DNA of 36,910 bases from Deltaproteobacteria bacterium (lineage in GTDB: Bacteria; Desulfobacterota; Desulfobacteria; Desulfobacterales; JAFDCJ01). Shown one piece after another: positions 1 to 7,755 of this stretch (the first letter of the stretch is position 1; each line of letters opens with the position of its first letter). Below the pieces are notes generated by a model. That model saw only the letters and a program-made list of their open reading frames with translations. It ran no database searches and was not told where the DNA came from. The stretch is taken from NCBI GenBank assembly GCA_019312835.1, contig JAFDCJ010000014.1, forward strand, positions 1 through 36,910, written 5' to 3'. The translations under genes and the position numbers were made by a program.

Positions 1-438
1 AGTGATTGACAGGAGAGGGGGAGTAATATTCGATTGAATTGTGCCCAAATTGTGCCCGTCAAGGTCAAATAATTTGATAGACGTTTCCGATTGTTTCCCT
101 TAGGCATTTATTCGAATTTCTATTTTCTTGACATTTCAATCCTCAATTAATAATGGTGAAATCAGATCGGGATTTAAGTGGTCTCCCCTTCAATTTTAAC
201 AATAACTTTTGCCTAGAATTGAGAGCTTGGAGGTTTTTATGAACCTCAACGCCTGTTTATTTCACTCCTGATTGAATGCGAAGTTCTTTATTTTCCTTAC
301 CAGAATCGCTTTCGAATATTGTTGACATCCCTACGACTCTGCAGCCGATTGCTATGACAACGCCCCCAATTGATGATTTGTCCGATTTCAGAAATCAATA
401 AACATTGCCAAGGCCATTTCTAACAAGGAGGAAATCTC
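1..438. other. intergenic, no gene seen
   Basis: AT-rich stretch with no convincing reading frame. It holds a tandem direct repeat of AATTGTGCCC (37-46 and 48-57), a short hairpin GAGGTT/AACCTC (230-247) and two TTGACA hexamers (128-133, 322-327). Neither hexamer has a good -10 box at normal spacing, so I call no promoter for the gene at 439. Confidence 0.5.
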
Positions 439-879
439 ATGAGCAAAGAAATAAATGTCCGCTGGGGATGGTTAAAAGTTATGTACGGGTATACGATTGT
501 CGGAGCCGGCGGATTCGGGTTGGCAATGGTGCTGTTTCCAGAAACGGTTCGTTCCCTGTTTAGATGGCCGACCCAAGATCCGATCGTATATGGCGTTACC
601 GGTAGCGTCTGGTTGGCTTTCGGAGTTATGTCCATATTTGGTTTACGTTCTCCGCTTAAATTTATCCCGATTCTGATGATGCAGCTCTGTTACAAGTCGA
701 TTTGGTTCATCGGTGTTGTGTTCCCCCTGCTAATCGCAGGAAACTTTCCATTATACGGCATACTGCATGTTTTTGTCATGGGGTCTTACATCATCGGCGA
801 TTTGATTGCGATTCCATTTCCCTATGTCTTTTCCAAAATGGACGCAAAGGACATTGCACTGGCATCAGAACGGGCATGA
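439..879 (+). CDS. small four-helix membrane protein, function unknown
   Basis: A 146-residue protein I do not recognise by family. It starts at ATG 439 behind a clear ribosome site (AAGGAGG at 425-431). Hydrophobic segments lie at about residues 15-35, 50-70, 75-100 and 105-128, with polar ends, which suggests four inner-membrane helices and a cytoplasmic C-terminal tail ending in charged residues. There is no signal peptide, cysteine motif or catalytic signature. The layout resembles small bacterial integral membrane proteins of unknown role. It stands alone: the next gene on the same strand starts over 300 bases away. That it is a real gene is supported by its ribosome site and membrane-protein composition; function is not inferred. 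Confidence 0.75.
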   Translation: MSKEINVRWGWLKVMYGYTIVGAGGFGLAMVLFPETVRSLFRWPTQDPIVYGVTGSVWLAFGVMSIFGLRSPLKFIPILMMQLCYKSIWFIGVVFPLLIAGNFPLYGILHVFVMGSYIIGDLIAIPFPYVFSKMDAKDIALASERA

Positions 880-1206
880 ATGATACCTGTGTTACCCGAA
901 AAACGATGAACTGCGGGGAGCCAATTCGAATAGTTAAGATCTGACCCATTTATTTTTCCTCTGTCTGGCCTGATCCTCCTTAGAGAGCTTGTCAGCCTGG
1001 ACAATAGAGCTTATTATTCAGCTATGCCTCAGCCAAGCAGCAAGGTCCTGCTCCTGCAATTGCCAATGGGGCAATTCACTCGAGAAGCGAAGACACTATT
1101 TGTCTGACTGTAAAGATAATTGTTTGTTGATGGACAGCGGTGATTTTATAATGAGTTGTGAGGCACTATCCCCCGCTTGACACCCGCACAAGAAAGGGTG
1201 ATTACC
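880..1206. other. intergenic, no gene seen
   Basis: Short frames here have no ribosome sites and no recognisable protein. The last bases hold the ribosome site (AAAGGGTGA, about 1193-1201) of the HtrA-like gene. Confidence 0.5.
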
Positions 1207-2211
1207 ATGAAACTAATTTACCTGAAAATCCTCATCGTTATTTTGGCCACCGTCGCGGCTACTGTCCATGCGCAACAGGCAGCGGAAAAATCCTTGGATG
1301 CTGTTGTCGAGATTCGCATCTCGGTGCCGGAAAATGCCCGCACAGCGCAAAGATTCGGGACAAAGCGGGTGGCAAGTGGTGTTGTCATCGATAAAGCCGG
1401 ACATGTCCTCACCATCGGGTTCCAGACGATCGAGGCTGAAAAAGTTGAAATAGTCGGAAAGGATCACAAAACCGTCACTGCCACCGTTGTCGCTTATGAC
1501 CGCAATACCGGCTTTGGTCTGTTGCGGGCAACTTCGCCGCTGCAAATGAACCCCATGCCGTTTGGCAGTTCATCGGAGGTCAAGCAGGGCGACCCGGTTC
1601 TGGCTGTAAGCTATGGGAGCGCTAATGCCGTCCAGGGGGCCGTAGTGATTGCCCGCAAAGAATTTGCCGGTCCATGGGAGTACCTTCTGGAGAATGCTAT
1701 ATTTACAGCCCCTTCGATTGAACGTTTCAGCGGTGCCGCTCTTATTAACAGCGATGGCCACCTGGTTGGTATCGGGTATTTGTTTTCTCCGCTCACGGTT
1801 GCGGGTATAGGCGTGATGCCAGCCAATATGTTCGTGCCGATAGATCTGTTGAAACCGATTCTCAGCGACCTGAAGCTTTCAGGGAGTTCCAAGCTGCCGC
1901 CACGACCCTGGCTCGGCGTCAGGACGGCAGAATTATACGGCCACTTAATTGTAGAGCGGGTCAGATCAGGCAGCCCCTCTGAAAAGGCCGGAATCAAAGC
2001 CGGCGATATCATTGTTGCCGTTAATAAGCAGGAGGTGCAGGGGATGGCGGATTTTTACCGAAAGGTCTGGGCTCTCGGCCAAGCAGGCGTGGATGTGCCG
2101 CTGCGCATTCTCCAGGGTGTTCAGTTTCGAGACATTGTCGTTCATTCCACTGTTGCCGATCAATACAGACCGCCTGGGCAGAATGAAAAGCAAACCAGCA
2201 TTGAATTGTGA
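1207..2211 (+). CDS. HtrA/DegS-like periplasmic protein with PDZ domain, catalytic triad incomplete
   Basis: A 334-residue secreted protein. I start it at ATG 1207 rather than the in-frame ATG at 1177, because a ribosome site precedes 1207 and the N-terminus then becomes a clean signal peptide (residues 1-22, ending VHA-QQ). Residues 25-220 follow the trypsin-like fold of the HtrA/DegS family: SGVVIDKAGHVLT, a YDRNTGFGLLR segment and ERFSGAALIN. Residues about 235-315 form a PDZ domain (PWLGVRT, AGIKAGDIIVAVN). By alignment with DegS the catalytic histidine position is Phe72, the aspartate position is Gly102, and only Ser175 remains; GNSGG is reduced to RFSGA. It is therefore unlikely to be an active protease and may act as a scaffold, sensor or chaperone in the periplasm. 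The domain call is firm; the role is inferred. Confidence 0.85.
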   Translation: MKLIYLKILIVILATVAATVHAQQAAEKSLDAVVEIRISVPENARTAQRFGTKRVASGVVIDKAGHVLTIGFQTIEAEKVEIVGKDHKTVTATVVAYDRNTGFGLLRATSPLQMNPMPFGSSSEVKQGDPVLAVSYGSANAVQGAVVIARKEFAGPWEYLLENAIFTAPSIERFSGAALINSDGHLVGIGYLFSPLTVAGIGVMPANMFVPIDLLKPILSDLKLSGSSKLPPRPWLGVRTAELYGHLIVERVRSGSPSEKAGIKAGDIIVAVNKQEVQGMADFYRKVWALGQAGVDVPLRILQGVQFRDIVVHSTVADQYRPPGQNEKQTSIEL

Positions 2212-2315
2212 TAAACGCTGGCATTCGCCAGCCAGCCTTGGCGCCCACAGAAAAATCTCACTGCCCATTATCAGATTGTTGCCATGGTCCTACCGCAGTA
2301 TCCCCCGGTTCTAAT

Positions 2316-5300
2316 TCAGGCTGCTTTCCGTTCCTTTTCCAATTCGGTTTTTACAGCCATGCCGATTCCCTCGATGGTGTAAGGTTTTTTCACATAGACC
2401 CCGGCTCCCAGGCCTTGCGCTTTTTTGACCCTGTCTGTCTCCGAAAAGCCGCTCACGATAATCGCTTTTTGATGGGGGTGTCTGGAAACGATTCTCTTGT
2501 AGGTTTCCAATCCATCAATTCCCGGCGACATGATCATGTCTAGAACGACCAAATCGGCCCGTTCATCGTTCATAAGCTCAACGGCTTCTTCGCCACTCGC
2601 TGCGATCTTCACCGAATAGCCTAATTGGGACAATATTTTTGACGCGATTTCGCGCTGTTCTCTGACATCGTCAACCACCAGGATTGCTTCGCCGTTACCC
2701 CTGTAATCATTTAATTCCGGGGCGTCAGGATTTTCAGGTCTTTCTTTTCTTGTTATGGGGAAATAGATTTTAAACGTGGTGCCTTTTTCCAATTCACTGT
2801 CAACGTGTATGTAACCGTGGTGATCTTTGACCGTTCCCCACACAACCGCCATTCCCAGCCCCGTTCCGCTTCTGCCCATGACCTTCTTGGTGTAAAATGG
2901 TTCAAAGATCCGATTTATCTCCTCTGCGGCGATTCCCACCCCCGAATCGGATACGGTTAAAACCACATAGTCGCCTTCGTTAATATCGTCATGACCCCGT
3001 ATCGGTTGATCTAAATACCTGTTTTCCGTTTTTAAATGAAGGATGCCGCCATCGACCATAGCCTCAGCTGCATTTGAAACTAAATTCATAACTGTTTTCA
3101 TGAGATGAACCGGAGAGCCTGCGATGTTTAAAAGCGCAGCCTCAAGATCGGTTGTTATTTCCACCAGCGGATGAAATGATTGTAATTTTTTAAATTCCGG
3201 ACTGGTCAGGTATCCAGATATTATATCATTCAGATTCACCACCTCGCTTATCGATACCCCCCTTCTTGCCAGCGTCAGTAAATCCTGAACAATCGCGGCG
3301 GCCTTCTTGCCTGAATCCTGAATCGCCCTGATGGAGTCTCTCAGGGGGCTGTCTTGAGGCAGATCCATTAAGATCAGTTCCGGATAGCTGACAATCCCGG
3401 ACAGGATATTATTAAGATCATGGGCGACGCCTCCGGCAAGCGTACCAATCGCTTTCATTTTCTGGGCCTGCTGAAGCTTTATTTCAAGCCGGATACGTTC
3501 CTCTTCAGCTTTTTTCCTTTCGGTAACATCCCGCATCAAGCCCCTGAAACCGGTGATCGTTCCATCGGAAGCTTTAACCGCCGAGGCTGAAAGTTCAATC
3601 GCAATCGACCGACCGTCTTTTAGATCAATGTCAAAATCTACGTTTCTTCTGGGCTTGCCTGTCTGGTAGATGTGGTTAAATACCTGAATCATCTTATCTG
3701 CGGTGTCAGCACTGGCATACCGCCGGTAGTTCATGCCTTTCAATTCATCTTCACGGTACCCTGTAATTTTGCAAAGCGTTGAGTTGAAAAAAATCAGGTT
3801 GCCTTTGATGTCCACTTCAAAATAGCCATCCTCAATCGTCTCAAGAATGTTGCGATACTTTTCCTCGCTGCGCCGCAAAGCCTCCTCAGATTGCTTTTTT
3901 TTCGTAATATCAGAGAACATCACCGCCATTTTGTTCTGTTCTGTCTGGAAAGCGTTAACCTCGAATATTCCCTGTATCCGATCATCTTCATAATGAACAT
4001 GTTCGCCTCTTATTTGCTTGCCCCTTTCACATATTTGCCGGTATAGATTGGGGATATTCGTATCGGCCAATGACGGGAAGGCTTCTTCTATCACTTTGCC
4101 GCAAAATTGCCTGTTATCGACCCCAAGAATTTTGTCGGTAGCAGGATTGGCATCGACAAAAACAAGGCGGCCATCTTCCTCCAGTTGATACATATAGATT
4201 CCCATCGGAGTAGATTCGACGATTTTGCGAAACTTTTCTTCAGATTCACGCAAGGCCTTCTCTGCCAGCTTACGCTCGCTGTAGAGATCATCAAGCTCCC
4301 ACTTAACGAGCTCGATGGCGTCGAACACCGGATTAAACGGATGGGAAGGATCTTTTTGCCGGTCGGGGTTAAGTCCATCAACTTCCCAATTGATTTCCTC
4401 TAAAAATTTCAGCAGCTCTGTCACATATTGATTGATCTGGTCGTCATTCGCAAATTTTTTAATATTTTTTTTCCTCGAAGCAGCATATAGAGGGTTTTTA
4501 ACCCTGCGGTTTTGATCTTCAATCAAATTCAGGGCACTATTTAAATCCTTTGCCACTCTGACCCTGAAAGGAGCAAAGGGCCTGGACATGTTAATGGCCG
4601 CCCCGAGCAACCGGTTAACACCATAAAAGATCAACATTTGAAAAGGATATTTTTTGTAGAATTCCAAGATGGCCGCGATATAGAGTTTGCGTTCCTTTTG
4701 TCCAATCCCCACCGATTGATCCAATCCCAGTATATGATAATAGCTGTCCGGCGGTAAGTTCGATGTTTGCGCAACTTCCTCCAGCAATTGGAAGCAAGGC
4801 TCCATCTGGTTCACTTTAATCCGACCGGCAGTGATGCCGTGGAGGACATTGGTATTGATTTTTTCAACCCGCATTGCAAAATTGTCGGTTTTATATTGCC
4901 AGGTGGAATCTGCAATGACGGCTTCATCCTGACCCCTATCCGGTTCAACGTCCATTTGATTCGAAGGAGAATCGAACGGGAATTTATTGGTTTCATCCCT
5001 GCTGCCAGATAGGATTTTGTGGGCCAGCGTAACGGCATCACTGAAATTCTGGGCAATCTCTATGGTGAAAGCAAAGATTTTAAACCGTTTTCCAAGTTGT
5101 ATTGCGATTCTTAAAGCCGTTGGGGAGGCGTAGTAGACCAACCCTAATAGACGCTTGCGTCTTCTTAAATCCCTAATATAGAATTTTCGAGCCCGGAAGG
5201 ATGACCCCTTCAGGTTCGACCAGTCATCAATTTGAACATAGGGCCGATTTCCCGGGAGAACCTTGGCGCGAAAATTTTTGGTGAAATCCAACGCACGCCT

Positions 5301-5492
5301 AAGATCTGATGATTTTGCGTATCCGGAAGGCCTTAACCAGACAATGTTGTCGGCAACAAGCGTAATGGATATTTTATAATTTTTGCTGGTGCGGATAGTT
5401 GCCCATTCAGATTTTTCATACAGCGATAACCTGGTTTCGGAACAAACCGACCCCGAATCTGAATTTGGGCTACAAAAAACCGTGTTAGCCAT
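2316..5492 (-). CDS. hybrid sensor histidine kinase with duplicated N-terminal domain, two PAS domains and C-terminal receiver
   Basis: A 1058-residue soluble two-component protein with no transmembrane segment. Residues about 29-160 and 197-330 look like two copies of one sensor domain I cannot name; both carry a RKFYI/RKLYI-type motif and end in a D-A-x-x-L helix. PAS domains follow at about 417-530 and 543-660, then a linker coiled coil. The HisKA box has phospho-acceptor His691 (GGVAHDLNN). The ATPase domain has an N-box (Asn807 in NLVSNAAEA), DSGVGIA at 849 and GTGLG at 876. A receiver domain (935-1050) has acidic VVDD at 939, phospho-acceptor Asp985 and Lys1036. The receiver suggests a phosphorelay with no obvious partner regulator nearby. 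The start at ATG 5492 has AAGG ten bases upstream and leaves the first repeat intact. Confidence 0.9.
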   Translation of the reverse strand: MANTVFCSPNSDSGSVCSETRLSLYEKSEWATIRTSKNYKISITLVADNIVWLRPSGYAKSSDLRRALDFTKNFRAKVLPGNRPYVQIDDWSNLKGSSFRARKFYIRDLRRRKRLLGLVYYASPTALRIAIQLGKRFKIFAFTIEIAQNFSDAVTLAHKILSGSRDETNKFPFDSPSNQMDVEPDRGQDEAVIADSTWQYKTDNFAMRVEKINTNVLHGITAGRIKVNQMEPCFQLLEEVAQTSNLPPDSYYHILGLDQSVGIGQKERKLYIAAILEFYKKYPFQMLIFYGVNRLLGAAINMSRPFAPFRVRVAKDLNSALNLIEDQNRRVKNPLYAASRKKNIKKFANDDQINQYVTELLKFLEEINWEVDGLNPDRQKDPSHPFNPVFDAIELVKWELDDLYSERKLAEKALRESEEKFRKIVESTPMGIYMYQLEEDGRLVFVDANPATDKILGVDNRQFCGKVIEEAFPSLADTNIPNLYRQICERGKQIRGEHVHYEDDRIQGIFEVNAFQTEQNKMAVMFSDITKKKQSEEALRRSEEKYRNILETIEDGYFEVDIKGNLIFFNSTLCKITGYREDELKGMNYRRYASADTADKMIQVFNHIYQTGKPRRNVDFDIDLKDGRSIAIELSASAVKASDGTITGFRGLMRDVTERKKAEEERIRLEIKLQQAQKMKAIGTLAGGVAHDLNNILSGIVSYPELILMDLPQDSPLRDSIRAIQDSGKKAAAIVQDLLTLARRGVSISEVVNLNDIISGYLTSPEFKKLQSFHPLVEITTDLEAALLNIAGSPVHLMKTVMNLVSNAAEAMVDGGILHLKTENRYLDQPIRGHDDINEGDYVVLTVSDSGVGIAAEEINRIFEPFYTKKVMGRSGTGLGMAVVWGTVKDHHGYIHVDSELEKGTTFKIYFPITRKERPENPDAPELNDYRGNGEAILVVDDVREQREIASKILSQLGYSVKIAASGEEAVELMNDERADLVVLDMIMSPGIDGLETYKRIVSRHPHQKAIIVSGFSETDRVKKAQGLGAGVYVKKPYTIEGIGMAVKTELEKERKAA

Positions 5493-5969
5493 AATTTCGT
5501 AACCTTGTATCTACGTAGTCTCGAGCAGCTTCTTGAGCGATTACGTTTTTTGTGCGGATTTTTTTATCATCAAATCAATCGGTTAATCAGAACTTCGAAA
5601 GTCGTTGCGGCGTGCTAATCCATCATCCATCACACGATCGTTTCCTAAAATAATCAATTCCATGGTTTCGGTGGCAAAAACGAAGATCCCATGACCATAT
5701 TTTCCAAGGAGGCATAAATGCTCTATCGGCATTACGTGCCGAAATCTTTAGATAAATTGGAAACAGCGCAGCCGAGGTCAGACCGGTGGAAGCGCCTGAT
5801 AATTTGAGCAATTCTATTCGTAATGTTTCAGGACGTGAGCCGGCTCGAACGCGTGCCATTCATCGTGGTCCATATTGTCGGCCTGATTCATATCAGCGGC
5901 GTTGAACCATCTCCAGCAATTGACGAATGCGCCGGTTTTTGGTAAGCTGAAAAGGTATTAGATACCAAT
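5493..5969. other. intergenic upstream of riboswitch
   Basis: No convincing gene. The minus-strand frame at 5623-5859 lacks a ribosome site and any recognisable domain. The palindrome CTACGTAG (5511-5518) lies just upstream of the kinase start. The right end holds the possible promoter for the riboswitch transcript. Confidence 0.45.
5920..5948 (+). promoter_or_regulatory. possible sigma-70 promoter for riboswitch transcript
   Basis: TTGACG (5920-5925), a 17-base spacer and TAAGCT (5943-5948). The -35 is good and the -10 is poor. Transcription would begin just before a small hairpin (GGTAT/ATACC, 5954-5966) and the riboswitch. Confidence 0.3.
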
Positions 5970-6055
5970 AAATCCACGATAAAGCCAAAGCAGCTGTGAG
6001 GCTGTGACGGAAAGCCGCGGGCCTTGAATCAAGGTGGCTGGGTTGCCAGGGGATG
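5970..6055 (+). promoter_or_regulatory. GEMM-I cyclic-dinucleotide riboswitch aptamer
   Basis: The sequence has the GEMM-I (c-di-GMP-I) core in order. First comes a GCCAAAG segment, then a hairpin CAGCT/GGCTG closed by a GTGA (GNRA) tetraloop, then the GACGGAAAGCC block at 6006-6016, a second hairpin CCTT-GAATC-AAGG, and the terminal GGCTGGGTTGCC (6036-6047). The closing helix may pair ATCC (5972-5975) with GGAT (6051-6054). GACGGAAAGCC and GGGTTGCC closely resemble the Geobacter members of this class. The class includes c-di-GMP binders and a 3',3'-cGAMP-binding variant. I could not align the selectivity base (position 20 of the Vc2 RNA) reliably, so the ligand is left open, with c-di-GMP the default. 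Confidence 0.82.
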
Positions 6056-6061
6056 AATGCC

Positions 6062-6100
6062 AAGCCGGGTAACCCATATGGTGACCCGGCTTCTTGTTTG
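6062..6100 (+). terminator. riboswitch-controlled intrinsic terminator
   Basis: AAGCCGGGT (6062-6070) pairs perfectly with ACCCGGCTT (6084-6092), with an inner ACC/GGT extension, followed by the T-rich tail TTCTTGTTTG. Its left arm can instead pair with the aptamer: GGTAACCCA (6068-6076) against TGGGTTGCC (6039-6047), nine pairs with one G-U. The two pairings exclude each other, as expected for an expression platform. Ligand binding should hold the aptamer strand and let the terminator form, which predicts an OFF switch. Confidence 0.7.
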
Positions 6101-6143
6101 TGGGTGCAATCCTGACGTAACCGGAGAGTGGGGTTTAAAAGGA

Positions 6144-6377
6144 ATGTTGAAGTTTGAACTGCCTGTGTACGAGGCTAAAAATCCGCACGATGACAAGTGG
6201 ATCGAGATCTCCGAGATCCATCTCATGGACCAACTGTACCGGACGTATCACAAGGTTACACCGGCCATTAAAGAAATGATCAAGGGCAACGAGGTTGAAA
6301 CGCCACATGGAACCTATCGGTTAAAATTGAAAGGCGGTGTAAAAGACATAGAACGGTCCGAGTTGACCGCCGCCTGA
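6144..6377 (+). CDS. 77-aa protein controlled by the GEMM riboswitch, function unknown
   Basis: I choose ATG 6144 because it lies after the terminator; the upstream in-frame ATG at 6057 would put coding sequence inside the terminator hairpin. Translation signals are modest (GGAGAGTGGGG at 6123, AAAAGGA directly before the ATG). The product is small, soluble and charged, with mixed sheet and helix character: an N-terminal strand-rich part (LKFELPVYEAK, WIEISEIHLMD), a helix (LYRTYHKVTPAIKEMIKG) and a C-terminal strand (GTYRLKLKGGVK). I recognise no family, signal peptide or membrane helix. Its position makes it the direct output of cyclic-dinucleotide sensing. The frame is compact and plausible, but only the riboswitch placement and the composition support it. 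Confidence 0.6.
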   Translation: MLKFELPVYEAKNPHDDKWIEISEIHLMDQLYRTYHKVTPAIKEMIKGNEVETPHGTYRLKLKGGVKDIERSELTAA

Positions 6378-6521
6378 GGTTGCTGGGTATCACCAAAATC
6401 AAACGCCTCCGCCTGATAAAGTTGTATTCCGCCGACAACTATTGGCGCCACTTGATAATCCATCTATTTTTCCGATTCATAATTCAAGGACGAACCATAA
6501 AAATTCAAAGGGAGAATTAGA

Positions 6522-6986
6522 ATGATGCAACCCACTTTAACGAAAGGCATGATCTCATTTATAGCAGTCGGCTTTTTCTTTACTTTGATCTTTTTCGCTA
6601 GTGGTTGTGCCGGCAACAGAATCCAGGTTGGATATGATAATGACGACAGCTATGAGTCTTCGCAGGAAAATTCTGAGCATAAGCCCCAAAAAGGCGGACC
6701 CCCAGCCCATGCACCTGCCCATGGTTATCGCGCCAAACATCACTACCATTATTATCCGTCCGCTTCTGTTTATTACGATAATGAGCGCGAACTTTATTTC
6801 TATCTGGAGGGTGACAACTGGGAAGTCAGCGTATCACTGCCCGGCAGTATTCGAGTGAGATTAGGGGATTACGTCAGCATTGAGATGGAAACCGACCGGC
6901 CTTACCTTTATCATGCCGAGCATGTAAAGAAATACCCACCCGGGCAAATGAAGAAAAAGAATAAAAAGAAATATAATCAAGGCTGA
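6522..6986 (+). CDS. His/Tyr-rich lipoprotein
   Basis: A 154-residue exported lipoprotein. It starts at the ATG pair at 6522 behind AAAGGGAGAA. Residues 10-28 form a hydrophobic signal ending in a lipobox (FFASG-Cys29), so it should be lipid-anchored. The mature part starts with an acidic, flexible stretch, then a Pro/His/Tyr-rich segment (about 55-85, including HAPAHGYRAKHHYHYY). Next comes a compact domain at about 88-135 with YFYLEGDNWEVSVSLPG and a DYVSIEMETDRPYLYH segment. It ends in a very basic tail (KKKNKKK). The compact domain resembles small lipoproteins common in delta-proteobacterial genomes, but I know no function. A strong terminator follows at once, so the gene ends its own transcript. 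Confidence 0.75.
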   Translation: MMQPTLTKGMISFIAVGFFFTLIFFASGCAGNRIQVGYDNDDSYESSQENSEHKPQKGGPPAHAPAHGYRAKHHYHYYPSASVYYDNERELYFYLEGDNWEVSVSLPGSIRVRLGDYVSIEMETDRPYLYHAEHVKKYPPGQMKKKNKKKYNQG

Positions 6987-7009
6987 GCGGGGTTTAACGG
7001 ATATTCGAA

Positions 7010-7037
7010 GCAGGGTCCGCAAAGACCCTGCTTTTTT
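7010..7037 (+). terminator. rho-independent terminator after lipoprotein gene
   Basis: GCAGGGTC (7010-7017) pairs with GACCCTGC (7024-7031) across a six-base loop, followed directly by six T residues. It lies 24 bases after the lipoprotein stop. Confidence 0.9.
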
Positions 7038-7200
7038 AGTGATTTTTTAAGGTGATGTCGAAATGATTCGATAGGCATGAACGCCATAACTCAACGCCGC
7101 GGCCATTCCCGCATGCTTTGGATTCAAGTTTTCCGGTAAAAATCCCGATATTTAATAATGAGCCCAATCTATGCAGGGGTAAATTATAGGGGCAAATCCA

Positions 7201-7755
7201 ATGCAAATCGCCTGTCAATCATGTCGTTTTAATTTCAAATTAGACAGCAACGCTGTAAAAACCACCGGGACCCTGGTCAGGTGTTCCAAATGTCACACCG
7301 TTTTCAGAGTTTACCCGCCGGAACTGGCTAGATACCGCCGACACACAAGGGTTAAAACCCAGAATCTGATTTCCTATTTTGCATTTAATAAACACCGCCG
7401 CTTAATCTCCCATGGATTGGGAATAGCCGTGGATATCAGCAAGGGGGGCATATTGCTGGAGACGCCCTATACGATCGAGTCGAGTTATCTCGTGCTGACG
7501 GCGATTGATAACCTGAAAAATATCATAGAAGTGCAGGGCAGACTGATATATTCAAAAAAATCCCCCCGGGGCACGTTTCTTTGCGGCATAGAATTTATCG
7601 GCAACGATGAGCGCGTGAAAGATTTTATCACCAAATTGGTTCTGGAATACAGTGTGCAGAAAAATAACCTTTTCATTAGGCTAAAAAAACAGCTTTGCGG
7701 TAAGAATTCACCGTCAAATCCCGGCAGGCCGATGCCGTCCGTGCACCAGCCTTAG
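7201..7755 (+). CDS. MJ0042 zinc-ribbon plus PilZ (c-di-GMP-binding) protein
   Basis: A 184-residue soluble protein with two parts. Residues 1-36 are an MJ0042-type zinc ribbon with CxxC pairs at Cys5/Cys8 and Cys28/Cys31. Residues about 44-150 form a PilZ domain. Its c-di-GMP signature is complete: RxxxR (Arg46-Arg50) and, 28 residues later, the D-x-S-x-x-G motif (VDISKGG, Asp78, Ser80, Gly83). The family binds c-di-GMP and then acts on motility, exopolysaccharide or gene expression; the zinc ribbon may contact nucleic acid or protein. It lies 1.1 kb downstream of the cyclic-dinucleotide riboswitch but beyond a strong terminator, so it is not on the same transcript. Its stop shares bases with the stop of the convergent gene (TTAG at 7752-7755). 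The ribosome site is weak (AGGGGC). Confidence 0.88.
   Translation: MQIACQSCRFNFKLDSNAVKTTGTLVRCSKCHTVFRVYPPELARYRRHTRVKTQNLISYFAFNKHRRLISHGLGIAVDISKGGILLETPYTIESSYLVLTAIDNLKNIIEVQGRLIYSKKSPRGTFLCGIEFIGNDERVKDFITKLVLEYSVQKNNLFIRLKKQLCGKNSPSNPGRPMPSVHQP

Noticed and set aside
37-57. Tandem AATTGTGCCC repeat as a phage attachment site
   Set aside because: No integrase, tRNA or second distant copy is visible, so nothing supports an att site.
5623-5859. 78-residue minus-strand frame
   Set aside because: No ribosome site, no domain and biased composition.
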